Source of the DNA: Cercis canadensis
Taxonomy: Eukaryota > Streptophyta > Magnoliopsida > Fabales > Fabaceae
Direction of reading: 5' to 3'
Assembly: GCA_003255065.1 (NCBI GenBank)
Contig: QAOA01005223.1
Coordinates: 231,474-295,473, forward strand
DNA length: 64,000 nt
The notes under the pieces were generated by a model, which saw only the letters and a list, made by a program, of their open reading frames with translations, made no database searches and was not told where the DNA came from. The translations under genes and the position numbers were made by a program. Below are positions 12,907 through 25,962 of the stretch, piece after piece. Numbering within the stretch: the stretch's first letter is position 1; each line of letters opens with the position of its first letter.

Positions 12907-15900
12907 GTAATTTAAACAGTATTAGAGGAACTAAACTAGAATTAATATCTAGAAAACACTGACAGGGGATACAAAAAAATCTAAAAAATAGAGGACACGA
13001 CATGGTGTGTGTATATATATATATATATATTGTCCTAATTTGTTAGTGATTTTATTCACTTTAGTCATATTCCATCACCAAAAAAGGGACATGGCCTACT
13101 TGTATGAAATATTAATATCTCCTCCAAAATAAATACAATTAGAAGGGATATTATCAATTCATTCTTCTCTATATCCCAATTCACAACAAAAAAGAGAAAT
13201 ATCACATAATCATTCTAATATATCCCTTCCCTAACATATTCATGGCATATAAGCAAGAAAAAAAAAATTAAAAAAATGGAAACAAAATGCCAAGAATGAG
13301 CCAATTGTGTCCGAGCCGTGTCAACTACATATCCAAGCCAAACTTTTTGTATTTTTATTTGGACACATTCATATGCGTGTTGGACACATTTCGTGGCTGT
13401 GTTTGTGTCCATGGTGTATCGGACACGAGACACAATAGCAAATATAATGAGCCAAACAATAACTCTCATTTAAAATTTCAAGTTTGATACCCTGAATTTA
13501 GATTTTGTCACACAACAGTTTGTACCCACACTTGCTATACATGCTAGCCAATGCATGGTGACACCAAAATGTCTTCCCATAACAGCAACTGTGCTAGACC
13601 AACCTTGGAAATCCTCTTCTGGCGTTATTATGATTATGAACAACTCGAAAATCTTATAAGTACCTGCAGAGTCTATTATTATATGTTTTTTTATTATAAT
13701 TATTTATAGGAATAATATTAACAAGAATATTTCTGAATACATGCTTCACATCAAATGAAAGTTTGATAGCTAGCATTATAGCACATATGTTCTTGTATAA
13801 TGAAAGTTTTAGGGATAATTACTCTCAAGTTTCAATATTTGAGAGAAAAAACAGAGAAGTTTTAAAGGTACTTGCTTTCCAAGCAATTAAGGGCTTGTTA
13901 CCTCGTGTGAAATTCTCAAATTATCCCTCAATACTATATAGTTATTCAATTTATATAAGTGGCTATTCTATTTATATTTAAACATAATAACTACATATTA
14001 AATAAAAAATTATATATTTTACACATGATAACTACATATATAAACATTATAATTACACAGCACTAAGGGGTATTTTGGTCATTTCACCCGTGCAACAAGC
14101 ACTTATTTGAAAAACATTTTCCTTTAGAACTTTTTCATATTTTCTCTTAGTTATTAGAACTTGAAAATAATTGTCCTAAAGTTATATTTTTTATATACCA
14201 CAATTAGGTTATGTTTCACATTGCCATAATTGATGAATTGTAACAACAAATGACATTACCACTTCTTCTTTTGGAAAAACTGTGTTGTTCTTAGCCTGTT
14301 GAAGTCCATTATATTAATTAAAGAATTAAATAGTAATAACATAATCAAATGGCATGTACACAAGTACACACAATACAACTAGTCTAAGGATCTCTCAAAA
14401 AATGTTGAAGCTCAAATTTAAATTCTTATTCTCTTATATCTCCAGCTAAAAAATAATAATTTTATCTATTGAACAAATAAATCAAGTGGCATGTGATATT
14501 GAACAAAATTATTACAAAAGTCTTAGTAGACATAGATGTGCAACTAAAATTTAAGAAAGTATTTCAGATCAAAAAATTTAAGAAAGTATTAGGATACATA
14601 TATGAGAAACCATTACAAAATAGTTGATTAATTAAAAGCTTAAAAACAACTTTGGTTCTCCTTACAAAATGTTTCAATTAAAGCAATGTTGTCTCTATGG
14701 TTTTTAAATTGGAATAATTCACATGCTATGTGGTAAGAATTTAGTGATGTGGTATTGGCAATGACAATTGACAAGTAATAGGTTGTCATGTCAATAAATA
14801 TGAGTCAAGGTCAATCCATGTTGCATGTTAGGTTATATCTACTAGAACCAGTCTTCAGCCATGGACAACTTTATGTGACTTTTTCAAGGGTTTGAACGAG
14901 GAGCGGCTTCAAACTTTTGGCGATCGATACAAAGAGGAGTTCCACAACAAGCACCACAAATATTGTCTTCAAATAAGTGTTCCATAAAATCACTCAAAAA
15001 TATATGAGATAAATTGAAACATATCATGTCTGTAAATACACATATAAATTCTAAAGATTTAATTTTATACATTCTAATTATACTAATGTCGCAATTCCAG
15101 GATTAGTGCAAGTTCGTATAGACTTAGATGAAAATGCTGACAGTCTCAGTCGAAATTACACACTATAGGTAATTTGAGTATTATCTCATTTTGCATTAGT
15201 TTAATGCACTTTTAAATTTTCTATGGATTCATGATTAATGCTTTTAATGTATTGCATCTATGGTTCAAAATATTATAATTGGTATGTTAGATCACATAGA
15301 TTTATATAATTTATGCTTTTATGATCACATAAATTCTATCATAAATCCTGTTGCTTGGGGCCTGCAGTCTGCGCATTGGCGCATGAATAGTACTAGTAAT
15401 TATATAATATGACTATATGTTAGCATGTCATCACATTTTCACCAACATAAATACAAATCCATCAAGGTAGGAACTATTTGCTTCAATTTAAAAGCTTCAA
15501 AGAAGCAACATTCTGCAATTGGGACTAAAACATCAAATTAAAACTTAAATCAGAGAGGACAAACTTGTATTAAAGACCTAATTAAATAAATAAGTCTATC
15601 CACAAAAGTTAGTTAAAATGGATATGTTCCTTGCGTACATCACCAATTCAAAATCTAGTCTTACCAAATTGAATCCATTTGCCATTTTAAGTGGGTTAAT
15701 CGCTTTTAATTTTTTAAATTCTTGGCTTGGTCTCTTTTTGCTTTAATTATGATCATATATAAAATATATGGTTATTTTGTTTAGTAAGTATTTTTTTTTC
15801 ATATAAAAGTCTAGGGTGAGAAAAGACTTATAATGGTACTGACATATTGTGTAATAAAAAAGAACTGCTAGTAGTGAAATTTAGACATAAACTTTATAAG

Positions 15901-17034
15901 TCAAAATGTTTCGATCCTTACTAGCGGAACTAACTCCCATTAGCTAATAAGTAGTTATTCAAATATTATAAGTACTTATATAAACGAGGAATCACATAAT
16001 ACCCATAAATATTTTGATAATTTCATCTTGCCTAATAGTCATATGCTTGAAGCTCCATTTAAATATTAGATAATTTTCCTTTTTTTTTTTTTTTGGGTCA
16101 AACTCACACAAAGCTGACTATACAGTTATTCACAATTTGCCTATAAAAATTGTGTCACTATCGTATTATTTCAAGGCAAGTGATAGAAAAGTGAAGATGA
16201 GTTAGAATTCATAAGAAGTTTAAAGGAATATCTACCTCCCAATACGCTCATGACAAATCAAAAGGGCCAGAAAGTTCGCGCCACAAGCCAAGTCAACAAA
16301 ACTCTTATCATTGGACGGTGGTGCAGCGTGTTGCAAAATTCTCTTCCCTTTTTCTTTTTGAAGGTTCGAAAGAGAGTGTCTTTATGCACTTTAAGTAGGT
16401 AAAATAGAACATTAATAAAATTGGTCAATATTCTTCCCTTAAATAAATAATTTAAAATCAAAAAATACTTATTATATACTAGTGTTTTATTTAATTACGC
16501 TAATTTAGTAAACAAAATTTGAGTTATACAAAAAAAAAGTTTAAATATAACTAATTAATTTTAAATTATATCAACTATAATAATATGAATCGATATAAAT
16601 ATCAGTGTACAAATAACATTACACCTTTAAAATTGGATCTATGCTTACAGAAAATATTCAATCATATATAGTTGCTTAAACAAATTGTTCTTTTTTCCTA
16701 CGGTTGCTCTGGTTTATTCTTTCTGATACAAATTGTGATCTCTTTTTAATATTCTTACTAAATAATATATTTAATATTATGGCACCTAATCATTGCAAGT
16801 AGATTTACTGAATTAGACTGTTAGGCAGCTCTATTTTAGTCCTCGTCACAATTTTTTTTTTTCTTTGGTGTGGTGTGGGGTGAATTATATTTGTATCAAT
16901 TTAATTAATGCATATCATGTTTTAGGAGGCTGTCAGATTTGAGTGTGGCACTTGAAATTCCCCAATTGAGCCATTGCTTGGGATGCTCTAATTGATAGGA
17001 GAACTTGGTTTTAACATCGCAATATAGTATCAAA

Positions 17035-17115
17035 TGGCATGTGATTGAGTGGTACTGAGGTCGTTCTTAGTGCTTGTGAGTTTTAGGTTCAAATCTAAAA
17101 TCATAGCTAAAGTAC
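17035..17115 (+). repeat. SINE-like segment (partner near 21340-21455)
   Basis: The string GGTTCAAATCTA resembles a tRNA-type B box. It sits inside GTGAGTTTTAGGTTCAAATC and is followed by ATAGCTAAAGTA. A diverged copy with the same order of phrases occurs near 21400-21440. Ends and target duplications are not resolved. Confidence 0.4.
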
Positions 17116-17924
17116 TTAAAAAAAATATTACCTTCTAGTAATGGTAGTATTTTCTTTTACCATTCAAACAAAGTTAAAGTTTTTAATTTATTGAAAATTT
17201 AAATTTTGGAATCAATATTGTACGTAGGAGATCTTAATTTAAACTAATTGTGTTTTGTATGTTTGTGTTCCTTTAATAATGATAATCGGATATACAGTGA
17301 GTCATATTTAATATGTAACAATTGTATTTAAATGTAGCATGTTATTAGATTTCTGATGGGTGTGGACTAGAAACCATGATAGATTAATTACATTTTATGA
17401 AAGAAAAAAAAATATGGAATTCAAGTTGAAAGTAAAATATTAGAACAACTTGAAAGAAAATAAGAGAGAGATATTGGACAGTTCAATACAATATTTCAAG
17501 CTATGGATAGAATCCGATAATGGAAGCCAGTATTGAGATACTTTATTAGTGAATTATTGAAAAGTAAGCCACACTCATTGAACTAAAATGAAAGGAAACA
17601 TGAAAACCCTTTTCAACATTTTATATGCACCAAAAGAAAAAAAAAAAAAAGTACAATGGCCTTTTTATTTTTTTATTTTTACTTTAGGCTACGATTTTAA
17701 ATTTAAACAATTCATAAGTTCTGAAAATAATCTCAATGCCACTTAACCGTAGGCTGTTTGGTGAAATGGCTCATTTATTACTTGCTCTCAAGTAACATTA
17801 TATCCACTATTTTTTTTTCCCTATTTTTCAATATTGTATGTCCCAACTTAATGTATATCTTAAAATTTTATTTTCAGAAATACAAAATTTAGGAGGTAGA
17901 TAGGTTGCTCAAGCTTTAAGACAA

Positions 17925-18120
17925 TGGAGATTGGTTTAACTGGTAAGAATTAAAGCACTTTACTTACAAGTCCTAAGTTTGATTCCTCCTCCTAGTGGTC
18001 CTCTTTTGTAGGTCATCTTTAGGTATCACTGAAAATTTTCATTGAGCCCCATAACATACCATCACCTTGGAATAAGGTAACCTCCCCACCCTAAACTTTT
18101 GAGTAGCAAAAAAACAAAAA
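17925..18120 (+). mobile_element. SINE with target-site duplication
   Basis: A 196-bp tRNA-related element. It has an A-box-like TGGTTTAACTGGTAAG near the 5' end, a B-box-like AAGTTTGATTCCTC about 35 bases later, and an A-rich 3' tail. It is flanked by near-perfect 11-bp direct repeats, CTTTAAGACAA (17914-17924) and CTCTAAGACAA (18121-18131), as expected for target-primed retrotransposition. It lies about 300 bp upstream of the HIPP TATA box. Confidence 0.8.
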
Positions 18121-18423
18121 CTCTAAGACAAGGCACACTGTAAAATAGATATTTACCAACAAAAAATCATCGAAAAAAACTTATAATTTTAATTGAACTC
18201 ACTTAATTACCAGAAGTGTAAGATTTGGTGAGACATCATAGGTCTACCATTTTCCTCTCATTATCTCGAACTGGAATCACTAATTAAGCTATGCTTTACG
18301 AGCATATTACATGCCGTCCCATACTACATAATTTATTACTTTTCATATATAATATGAACCTAATTTTCTAGACGCTGCCTTTTGCCCATATATCCTCTCT
18401 GTCTGAATCTTTTCAACCCTCCT

Positions 18424-18430
18424 ATATAAA
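18424..18430 (+). promoter_or_regulatory. TATA box of the HIPP gene
   Basis: CCTATATAAACGCC lies about 80 bases upstream of the HIPP start codon. A CT-rich leader (TTCTCTCTCTCTCTC) follows, which is a common plant core-promoter and 5'-UTR arrangement. Confidence 0.7.
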
Positions 18431-18507
18431 CGCCAGACACTGATCTCTGATCCGTGTCTGTCTTCTCTCTCTCTCTCTTCCTTTGCTTTCTGGAAAAGAG
18501 AAGCAAA

Positions 18508-19766
18508 ATGGGTGCACTTGATTACCTCTCCAACTTTTGCACTGTAACCAGCACAAAGAGAAAGCGCAAACCAATGCAGGTAGTCATTACAGCTCAAGTT
18601 CAACCAACAGGCAACAAGACCCTTTTCTTGTATTGTTTTCCGTACACTTTTGCACTTTTGCTCCCTTCTTGTGTTCATTTCTATCTAAAGAGGAAAAGAT
18701 CAATTAGTATTCATTAATCTCTCTAGTTTTGTTGTTGTTCCATTCGTCTACTATTTTACTGATGGATTTGTCTTATTTTTCTAGACAGTGGATATCAAAG
18801 TCAAAATGGACTGTGATGGCTGTGAGAGAAGAGTAAAAAATGCTGCGAAAAACATGAAAGGTTCAGTTGCTGCACCTAAACAGCTAACTGTCTCTTCTCT
18901 TTCCGTTTACTTCATCAAAGCCTAATTTGTTAGGGAAAAAGGGCATAATTCATTTATGAGAAGGAAAAATGAAGACAACAGAAGGAAAAAGAATCTGAAA
19001 TTGTATATCAACAAACCAATTATGACCTTTATTGTTTCACTACATTAGAGTTTCTTTCCATTTTCTATCTCTTATCTACTTCCTTAACAATTACCACAAA
19101 GTTGGGATACTTGGAACATTTCTACCAGGATGTTGATAAATTTTCCTCTATTTTATTTAATTACACTCTTTTAAAAACTACAAGTCTGCAATATTCAGAT
19201 CCTCTCTATTTGACCAAAGATATATAGATGTTCTCCTATATATTAATTTGTAATATAACATTATCTTTTCATACATGCAAATCTAAAAGAGAAAGTGAAC
19301 AAACACAAGAAACAAGAAAATGCCCACCAAACTCACTTAATTGTCATAGATGTGCATTTTTTTAAAAAATTAGATGTTCCTTTTTTTTTATTATTATTAT
19401 TATGTAGTTAGATAAGTCTATCTTACAATTTTGATCTTCCATTTCATATTTATGCATGCATGTTTTGTAGGAGTAAAATCTGTGGAGGTGAACAGAAAGC
19501 AAAGCCGGGTGATAGTTAGTGGATATGTTGAACCAAACAAGGTCTTGAAGAGGATAAGGAGTACTGGCTTGAAAAGAGCAGATTTTTGGCCTTATGTTCC
19601 ACAACATGTGGCCTACTATCCATATGTCTCCGGAGTTTATGACAAAAGGGCGCCGGCCGGCCATGTTCGCAACGTTGTGCAAGCGTATCCGGCACCTAAT
19701 GCACCGGAAGAGAAAATTATGTCATTTTTCAGTGACGATAACGTAAATGCATGTTCTATCATGTAA
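18508..19766 (+). CDS. Heavy-metal-associated isoprenylated plant protein (HIPP)
   Basis: Exons 18508-18579, 18785-18860 and 19471-19766 join in phase into a 147-residue protein. A single HMA domain starts at residue 25. Its metal-binding loop MDCDGC (32-37) has both cysteines, and the later strand GVKSVEVNRKQSRVIVSGYV is typical. The protein ends in CSIM, a CaaX box expected to be farnesylated, so it is probably membrane-tethered. The N-terminus MGALDYLSNFCTV followed by a basic KRKRK patch, and the C-terminal block SDDNVNACSIM, match the HIPP20/21/22-like clade. Family members bind heavy metals and partner proteins in metal detoxification or stress responses; the exact partner here is unknown. 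Intron positions (after the N-terminal tail and within the HMA domain) are those usual for HIPPs. Confidence 0.95.
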
Positions 19767-22034
19767 TAAATTTCATGAATTACATATATTAATGACTTTT
19801 TTCTAACCAAGAATTATTAATAATTAAGAAGCTGTTTCTTTTGACACTAGATGTGACAATTGTGATTGAGAAGTGTCAATGTACCCTTATAATGGCTCTT
19901 GGGTCAATTACACTTTTAAGTTGAATCACATAAAATAGTTATGTATACTTTAGGCATGTAAATATCATGTTTTGCAACATTATATTTGTCTAGCTAGCTA
20001 TGTGATTTATGTACAAATGTGTATATATGGTTGTATAGACTGTAGCCAAGAGTTCGAGGTTCAATGAAAACATTGTTAGGAGAGAAAAATCTGAAATTGT
20101 TCTAACTCTCGAACAAGAATAGATCCATGCCTAATTAGGTATAAAGTGAGAATACTTGTGATATTAACTAAAAAAAAAAAAAGTTGTCTTTGGTTACGTG
20201 ACGGCACAAAGATTCCAATCCCCTTATACGTAGCTATGAATTTTGGAAAAAAAGAACATTCAAATGCTATGCTAGCATCTTTGGACCACCACTCAAAAGT
20301 ATGGTAAACTTAAGATTGGTGTGAAATTTGAACTGTACAAGACAAAAAGTTTGACTGAGTTCAATTTTAATCTGTGTAGCCCAAATCAATAGCGATGAGG
20401 AGTAATAAGAATAACATTTTTCTTGTAAAAATTGAAAACGTTTGAGAGAAATAAAATTTTAAAAGGTATATTCACATAGGAGACATAATTTCTGAAGGTT
20501 GTAGAAAGAATTTGATTCTTGCTGCCGACCACATACAAATCGAATAATGCAATGCAAAATGATCACTGTTACTCATAACTAGTTAGGATCACTTTAATCA
20601 AGCCAGTTCTTTTTGCATTAGCTGTTTGATAATCATACTTAATATCACTTTTAATTTTTAATATTTATTTCCAAAAAGTTGACAGGTCTTGTTGTAAGAA
20701 ACTTTACTTCATTTTGTTTTTGGTATAGGGTTTTAATATATAGCACATTAATCTCTAGAGCAGTGCTGCTTATGAGCTTATCTATCTATTTTTTCAAATT
20801 TCTTTTACATCTCTTTACATACTAGCACATATTATTTTGTATTGATAATTTTCATATTAATATTATGGTATTATATTTTATACCTTTTTCTGCTCACTTT
20901 TATCTCTTGAATCCAAGAGACTTCTCTGTTACTTCTTTCAGCTAGGCCATATTCTCCTTTCTCTCCAACTATTGACATTGAAAGACCCTTGATAAAACTT
21001 TTACGATTCAACCACCTGCATCAAAGTGCAGATATGGGGTCCAATTTAAATGAGTTTATTTAACTCATTTTTAATTAAAAAATATTATTATATATAAAGT
21101 AATCATATTTTAGAGAGGCTCATGGGCTATATTTGAATTTTTCATGTTATAACTTAAAACTTATAAAAGTAAGTAAAAGCTTGCTTATATCTTAAGCTAT
21201 TTAAATTAAAACCATATACTATATATAAAGTTATAAAATGTATGCCTCAATAATTGAATTCATCTCCATTATTGGAATAATTGCCTATCAGTAGTATTCT
21301 TTACTTTATATATCATTTGAAGAAGCCATCGCAAAGATATGAGTTTTTTTCTAGTGAGAAATGCACATGTTCACTTTATATGTAAGTAAAATTTCACGTT
21401 ATGTGAGTTTTATGTTTAAATCTAGAGTCGTAGTTAAAGTATCCAAAACAATTTCTTTTCCCTTCCTTTTTGTTTTTTCTTCTTTTTTTTTAGGGCATAC
21501 AGAAGTTTAGGCAATCATATCAAAGGAAATGGGGTNAAATATGATTGTCAATTTTAAAAAATGTCTCAAAATATTTATTGGAAAACTAGTAGGTATATAC
21601 TAAGGAAAAAGACATCTGTTTTCCCTCAAGTCAAAAAGCTTAAATACATTGAAAGGAATTTATTGTTATAAAGAAACATTTATTTTTATTTTGCAAAATA
21701 ATGATTAATATATTATGTGCTTATAATGTTTGTCTTTGTCTATAACAGTTCTACAGATAGACTATAAGTTTAAGTGATTTTACTAAAACTTGTTTTGTTT
21801 AACTCAAATTTTACCATACAAGATATATAGCTATGAGAAGTTATTTACTATACAATAATATGAAGATTTAAACTGAAGACCTCCTCTATATTATCATAAT
21901 CCATTATTATTAGACCAGATAAATTTATAATTGTGAAAAGTCTTTGGGAAAACATTGTTTACTTCTAAATAATTGACCTAATAAAGTAATAATTGTTTCG
22001 TCATTGATATCTGCTAACAGTATATTAAAAAATA

Positions 22035-22215
22035 TTATTCCCAAGCTTAATCCCGTGAGTGATTTAACTATAATTAGTCACTGGCCTCTGGTCCTCATAT
22101 GATTAAAAATCTATTAAACCAGTTCTNTTATTCCCAAGCCCCCGTGAGTGATTTAACTATAATTAGTCGCTGGCCTCTGGTCCTCATATGATTAAAAATC
22201 TATTAAACCAGTTCT
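22035..22215. repeat. Near-identical short duplication across an N (22127)
   Basis: The segment 22035-22126, ending TTAAACCAGTTCT, is repeated at 22128-22215 with only a few differences. The copies are separated by a single N, which suggests two overlapping contig ends that were not merged. Confidence 0.85.
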
Positions 22216-22697
22216 TTGCCTACCCTAATTTACAATCATCTGCACAATAAGTTGAAAATAATTTTAGGACACACATCCCTAAAATTTGGCTTTAATGCTA
22301 TTGCTATGACGTAACAAGCATTTGCAACACAAAAGTATGTAGAAACTCAAACAAGACTCCTGTATTTGAATGTGATGTGATAATTACAATCTTATCTAAT
22401 CAATTTTAGTTGATTAGAACCAGCCAATTACAAAAGACAACAGGAAACAAACTTTAATAATGCTTTGTTTTGTAAGAATATATATTCCACTTTATTTGGT
22501 GTTTGCACAATCAACCAACGCCGCTAATCATGATCATAAATATATATTCCCAGTTAACCGGTGTCTCTTTTGGCCACTAACTTTTTTATATTATTAAATT
22601 CATATACATTTACAATTGTTGTAGGACCAAGCCCTAAATACAAAAGTAATATCAATAGATAAATTGTTTAGAACTAGAAGTTTATTAGATTTGAATT

Positions 22698-22975
22698 ACC
22701 AAGGTTTGGCCTGATGCAATAGATTCATTTCAATTAGTTAAGATTTGAATTTTGAGGCTAGCATTTCATGAGAAATTTCTCCTAAATATATTATGTCAAT
22801 AAAACGGTTTTCTTTAAAGATAGGTTAATTGAGCACAATATATACATATTGACAAACACCAAGAATTTAGTCTAGTGGTAAATATGCAATAAATTCATTT
22901 AAACTAGTCAAGGTTCAAATCTTAGGGCTGGTATCTAGGAAATTTTTTTCCTAAATACATTAAGTCAATGTGAGA
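22698..22975 (+). repeat. Two diverged SINE-like direct copies
   Basis: Copies at about 22698-22806 and 22858-22975 share the order ACCAAG, TTCATTT, ACTAGTCAAGGTTCAAATCT (second copy) and CCTAAATAcATTAaGTCAAT. The second copy has an A-box-like TAGTCTAGTGGTAA and a B-box-like GGTTCAAATCT. Ends are unclear. Confidence 0.5.
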
Positions 22976-23052
22976 AGTGCACCTTTAAAATTCTTTCGAG
23001 AATGACTTAGTTTTAGTGAGCAAAAATTGGCCAAAAGATAGCCTTACCATTT

Positions 23053-23055
<3 letters not shown>

Positions 23056-23095
<40 letters not shown>
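23056..23095. repeat. (TA)n microsatellite
   Basis: An uninterrupted AT/TA dinucleotide run of about 40 bases. Confidence 0.95.
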
Positions 23096-23098
<3 letters not shown>

Positions 23099-23721
23099 CA
23101 ATATTTGTTGTGTAGCTGCTTTCATAATTATATCATAATAAAGAAATGACGCGTGATTACTTTATTGCTAATGCCAAAAGTTAGGAAATGATGATAAGGG
23201 GCAGTGCCCTTTGGTTTAAAATTGCCAAAGGCATTATTGTGAAAGAAGCTTCGGCTAAAGGGGTAACCTTTTAGTAGTTTTTTCAACAAAATATTGTGCG
23301 TTTATTATTATCATATAATTGAATCCACTAATGAACCATCTAGTTAAAAATTTATTCTTTTGTCATGTAAATTAATAGATTTATGTCTTTGGGATTGTAG
23401 CCAATGGAGACAGATATTTGTTTGTGACAAAGTAATGGGTCGGCTTGTGGGAAGAGAAGAAAATTTTTTGACTTATGGGGACTGATTTCTTTAATGACGC
23501 GGGTTATTTGACCCAAAAAATTCAATACAAACTTCATCTGAAAAATAACAGATCATATATCTCCCTTATTTTTGCCTCCTTCCCATTTTACTATCTTATG
23601 GTAAAATATGTCACTCTATCTGAGTAAAGTTAATTTTATTATGTCAATGACCTGCGATTACTCTACCACCATTAAAATTGAAGTCTTGGCTCTTATTCTA
23701 TATCATTTAAGGACACCAATA

Positions 23722-24193
23722 GAAACTGGCAATCAAACTTGATATTAGCAAACTCAGCAAAGCATATGACCAGGTGGAATGGGATTATTTGGCTTTTATC
23801 TTGGAGAAAATGGGGTTCAATAGAAAATGGATTGGGCGTCATTTCATCTCTCACTTGCTCTTTGCTGATGACTCGATTTTGTTTTGTAAGGTGGACAACA
23901 TCTCTTGTGAGAATTTTTTGCAGCTGTTAGCTCTTTATGAGGTGAGTGGTGGTAAGATAAATCTAGATAAGTCACCTATTTTTGCTCGCATAATACACCT
24001 TATCAAGCTTCAAATCCGGAAAGGATAAATATCTTGGCCTGCCTTCTTTGACACAATTTTTCTTTATTTCGTTGTCACTCTGGGAGTGTGCTGTTGGTTT
24101 TCATGCTGTATGTAAAGTTGTTTCTGTAACTCTTAGCTTTATCTTTAATGAAAACTTTTTATCTTTGATATATATTAAAAAAAAAAAAAAAAA
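23722..24193 (+). mobile_element. LINE remnant, 5'-truncated and internally deleted
   Basis: The reading frame encodes reverse-transcriptase motif A (KLDISK..KAYDQVEWDYL) and the FADD motif (LLFADDSILFCK), then GGKINLDKSPI, and in another frame KYLGLPS. These are non-LTR RT signatures. The roughly 70 residues that normally separate WIG from SHLLFADD, including the GLRQGDPLSP region, are missing and the reading frame is kept across the deletion. The element ends in a T-rich/A-rich tail (24178-24193). Direct repeats AAGGACACCAATA flank it at 23709-23721 and 24194-24206. It is a dead copy: most of the 5' portion, including the endonuclease, is absent. Confidence 0.85.
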
Positions 24194-24206
24194 AAGGACA
24201 CCAATA

Positions 24207-25962
24207 AAAGACATATATTGTAGTTGAAATATTCACCTCTTCTGATTTCTCTTACAATTCACAGTTTTTTTGTTTTGGCAACATACATGAAAGATGCTCG
24301 AGACCCTTGAACAATACAACAGAGAATTTGTTAAGTCTTTTGAATTTGTGGGTAAGAAATTTGGCTTGGATTTAGGAGGACTGAAAATACAGGAAAGATA
24401 GGTTGGAATAATGTTAAATTCTCAGTAACCAATTGAATAGCTTTACTTTTTTGAGCGGAAAGTGATGGGCAAAGTCAAGCTTTACAACTTGTTAAAGTGA
24501 CAAGAATGGGCCTTGAGCACTATACAAACAATTGCAACAACGAAGTTTCTAGCAGCACCATGGTTTTAAATTGCAGTTTACAACCGTGACATTCGCTGCA
24601 ATATTGCTGTTGCAGTAGCTTCTGCAACCACAATTTGTCTGCATTTGTGGCAACTGCAACTGCAACCACAACCATAATTTATAACCATTAATAGTAGTAA
24701 TAATTGTGCAATTTTCATTGTCTATTTTTTTTATGAGAAGTGCTACTTTCATCAAGGAAACTATTTTTGGGCCATAGAGAACTTTTCTTTCTATGAAATC
24801 ATACTGGATCTCAAAAATTTAGAACTCACATTCATTTATGTGTTTGGTGTTAGTAGTCTTTTCAGGGAATGTGAGAGAGGAGCTAGAAGTATTGAACTGT
24901 GTTCTAGCTTCTAAGTATTTGCATGCAATAGAAGTATTATGCCAAAGGATGGAGTTAATGAGCCAGAAGATAATCTTCTACTTTGGCTTGGTTAATAATC
25001 TGATTTTCCATTATTGTTGGGATAAGTTGAAAAGAGTTAACTATTTGGATGGGGTTTGAACAAAACAATTTAAGGAAATCGAACCAAACCAAATTGATGA
25101 GATTTGAACGGTTTAGTTTTATATTTCCTTTAAAATTAAACTAAACTAAACCGATTACACCCTTAATAATAATGGCAATTCCCAATCGTACATAAACACA
25201 TTTGCAGTAATTAGGGGAATACCCAAAAAAAATACAGCGAATTTACGGCTAGAAAATTGAAATTTTCTAAATTTCAAAGTGCTGAAGCCATGTTGTATTA
25301 CCATTATCTTTACACGTGTTTATTCTTTTAAAACACCTAAATAATAGCTCAATCGAAAGAGCAGGAGTATTACGAGATAATATTTCTATTGGCTTTGTTC
25401 AATTGATTTAAGCAACAAATACAGTTCAGAAGGTTTTATTTTATACTTGTACTAACTTATACATTTGAAATGATTACTCCAACCTTGCACAAGCATCAGT
25501 AAAAACCATACACTCCTCCCTTATGTCTCTAAAGTAACACAAACTTCATTTAGTCGTGGCAAAGGGTGAGTAATTTTCCTTGATGACCTAAGTACGACAA
25601 TTTTGTCTAAGTGGGCATCTTTGCTATGTTTAATTGTTACTAGGGTTGATATAAAGCTTAGATATTGAGGAGAGGAAAATGATTAGGAGTGGTTTAGTAG
25701 TTAATAGATCTGTGTAGTTTACAGGAGATCATATATTCATGCTGCATGCAATTAAAAAACAAAAGAAAAGAAGAATAGAAGAGAGGCACTGTAATTTTGA
25801 CTAAATCCATGCGAGACTGGAATAATTCATGCATTCACTGAATGTTTTATATCTTTAAGATAAGTTTTTTAAATGAAACTTGAAAATTGAGATGTCATTG
25901 ATTCTTTATTTAGGGAAAGAACCTGAATTTGTTTCTGACATCAAAATTGAGCAAAATTCCCC
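24207..25962. other. Intergenic, no supported gene
   Basis: Holds a small CAACTGCAAC-rich repeat-like patch (24556-24700) and otherwise low-complexity AT-rich sequence. The last ~100 bases before 25963 are the presumed 3' UTR of the minus-strand sugar transporter gene. Confidence 0.5.
24556..24700. repeat. GCAAC-rich dispersed-repeat-like patch
   Basis: ACCATGGTTTTAAATTGCAG begins a block of repeated TGCAACTGCAAC/GTTGCAG phrases that ends near TTTATAACCATTAATAG, so the ends are roughly inverted. Similar TGGTTTTAAATTGCGGTTG sequences are common non-autonomous repeats in dicots. Assignment is tentative. Confidence 0.4.

Larger units (their letters stand above)
11862..17913. other. Intergenic, AT-rich, no supported gene
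   Basis: Six kilobases with no recognised coding sequence. The first 250 bases are the 3' UTR and downstream region of the formyltransferase gene. Contents include a 64-bp tandem repeat (12782-12906), a short TA run near 13012-13030, a TGTCC/GGACA-rich patch (about 13307-13435), and a SINE-like segment near 14350-14480 with a diverged partner at 49960-50080. ORFs inside are short and look random. Confidence 0.5.
19767..23708. other. Intergenic, AT-rich, no supported gene
   Basis: About 3.9 kb without recognised coding sequence. It contains the HIPP 3' region, a SINE-like piece (about 21340-21455), an N at 21536, a short duplication across the N at 22127, two SINE-like direct copies (22698-22975) and a TA microsatellite (23056-23095). 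Confidence 0.5.

Noticed and set aside
13307-13435. TGTCC/GGACA-rich patch as a regulatory cluster
   Set aside because: Similar TGTCC-rich phrases occur as dispersed repeats in plants, and the neighbourhood has no gene to regulate.
14884-15072. 62-codon minus-strand frame with CGACCGTPLC
   Set aside because: The Cys-rich end looked interesting, but there is no matching family, no promoter or splice support, and the length is within chance.
24556-24755. Cys/Asn-rich minus-strand frame as a small secreted peptide
   Set aside because: The Cys-Asn pattern comes from a GCAAC-type DNA repeat, and there is no signal peptide.
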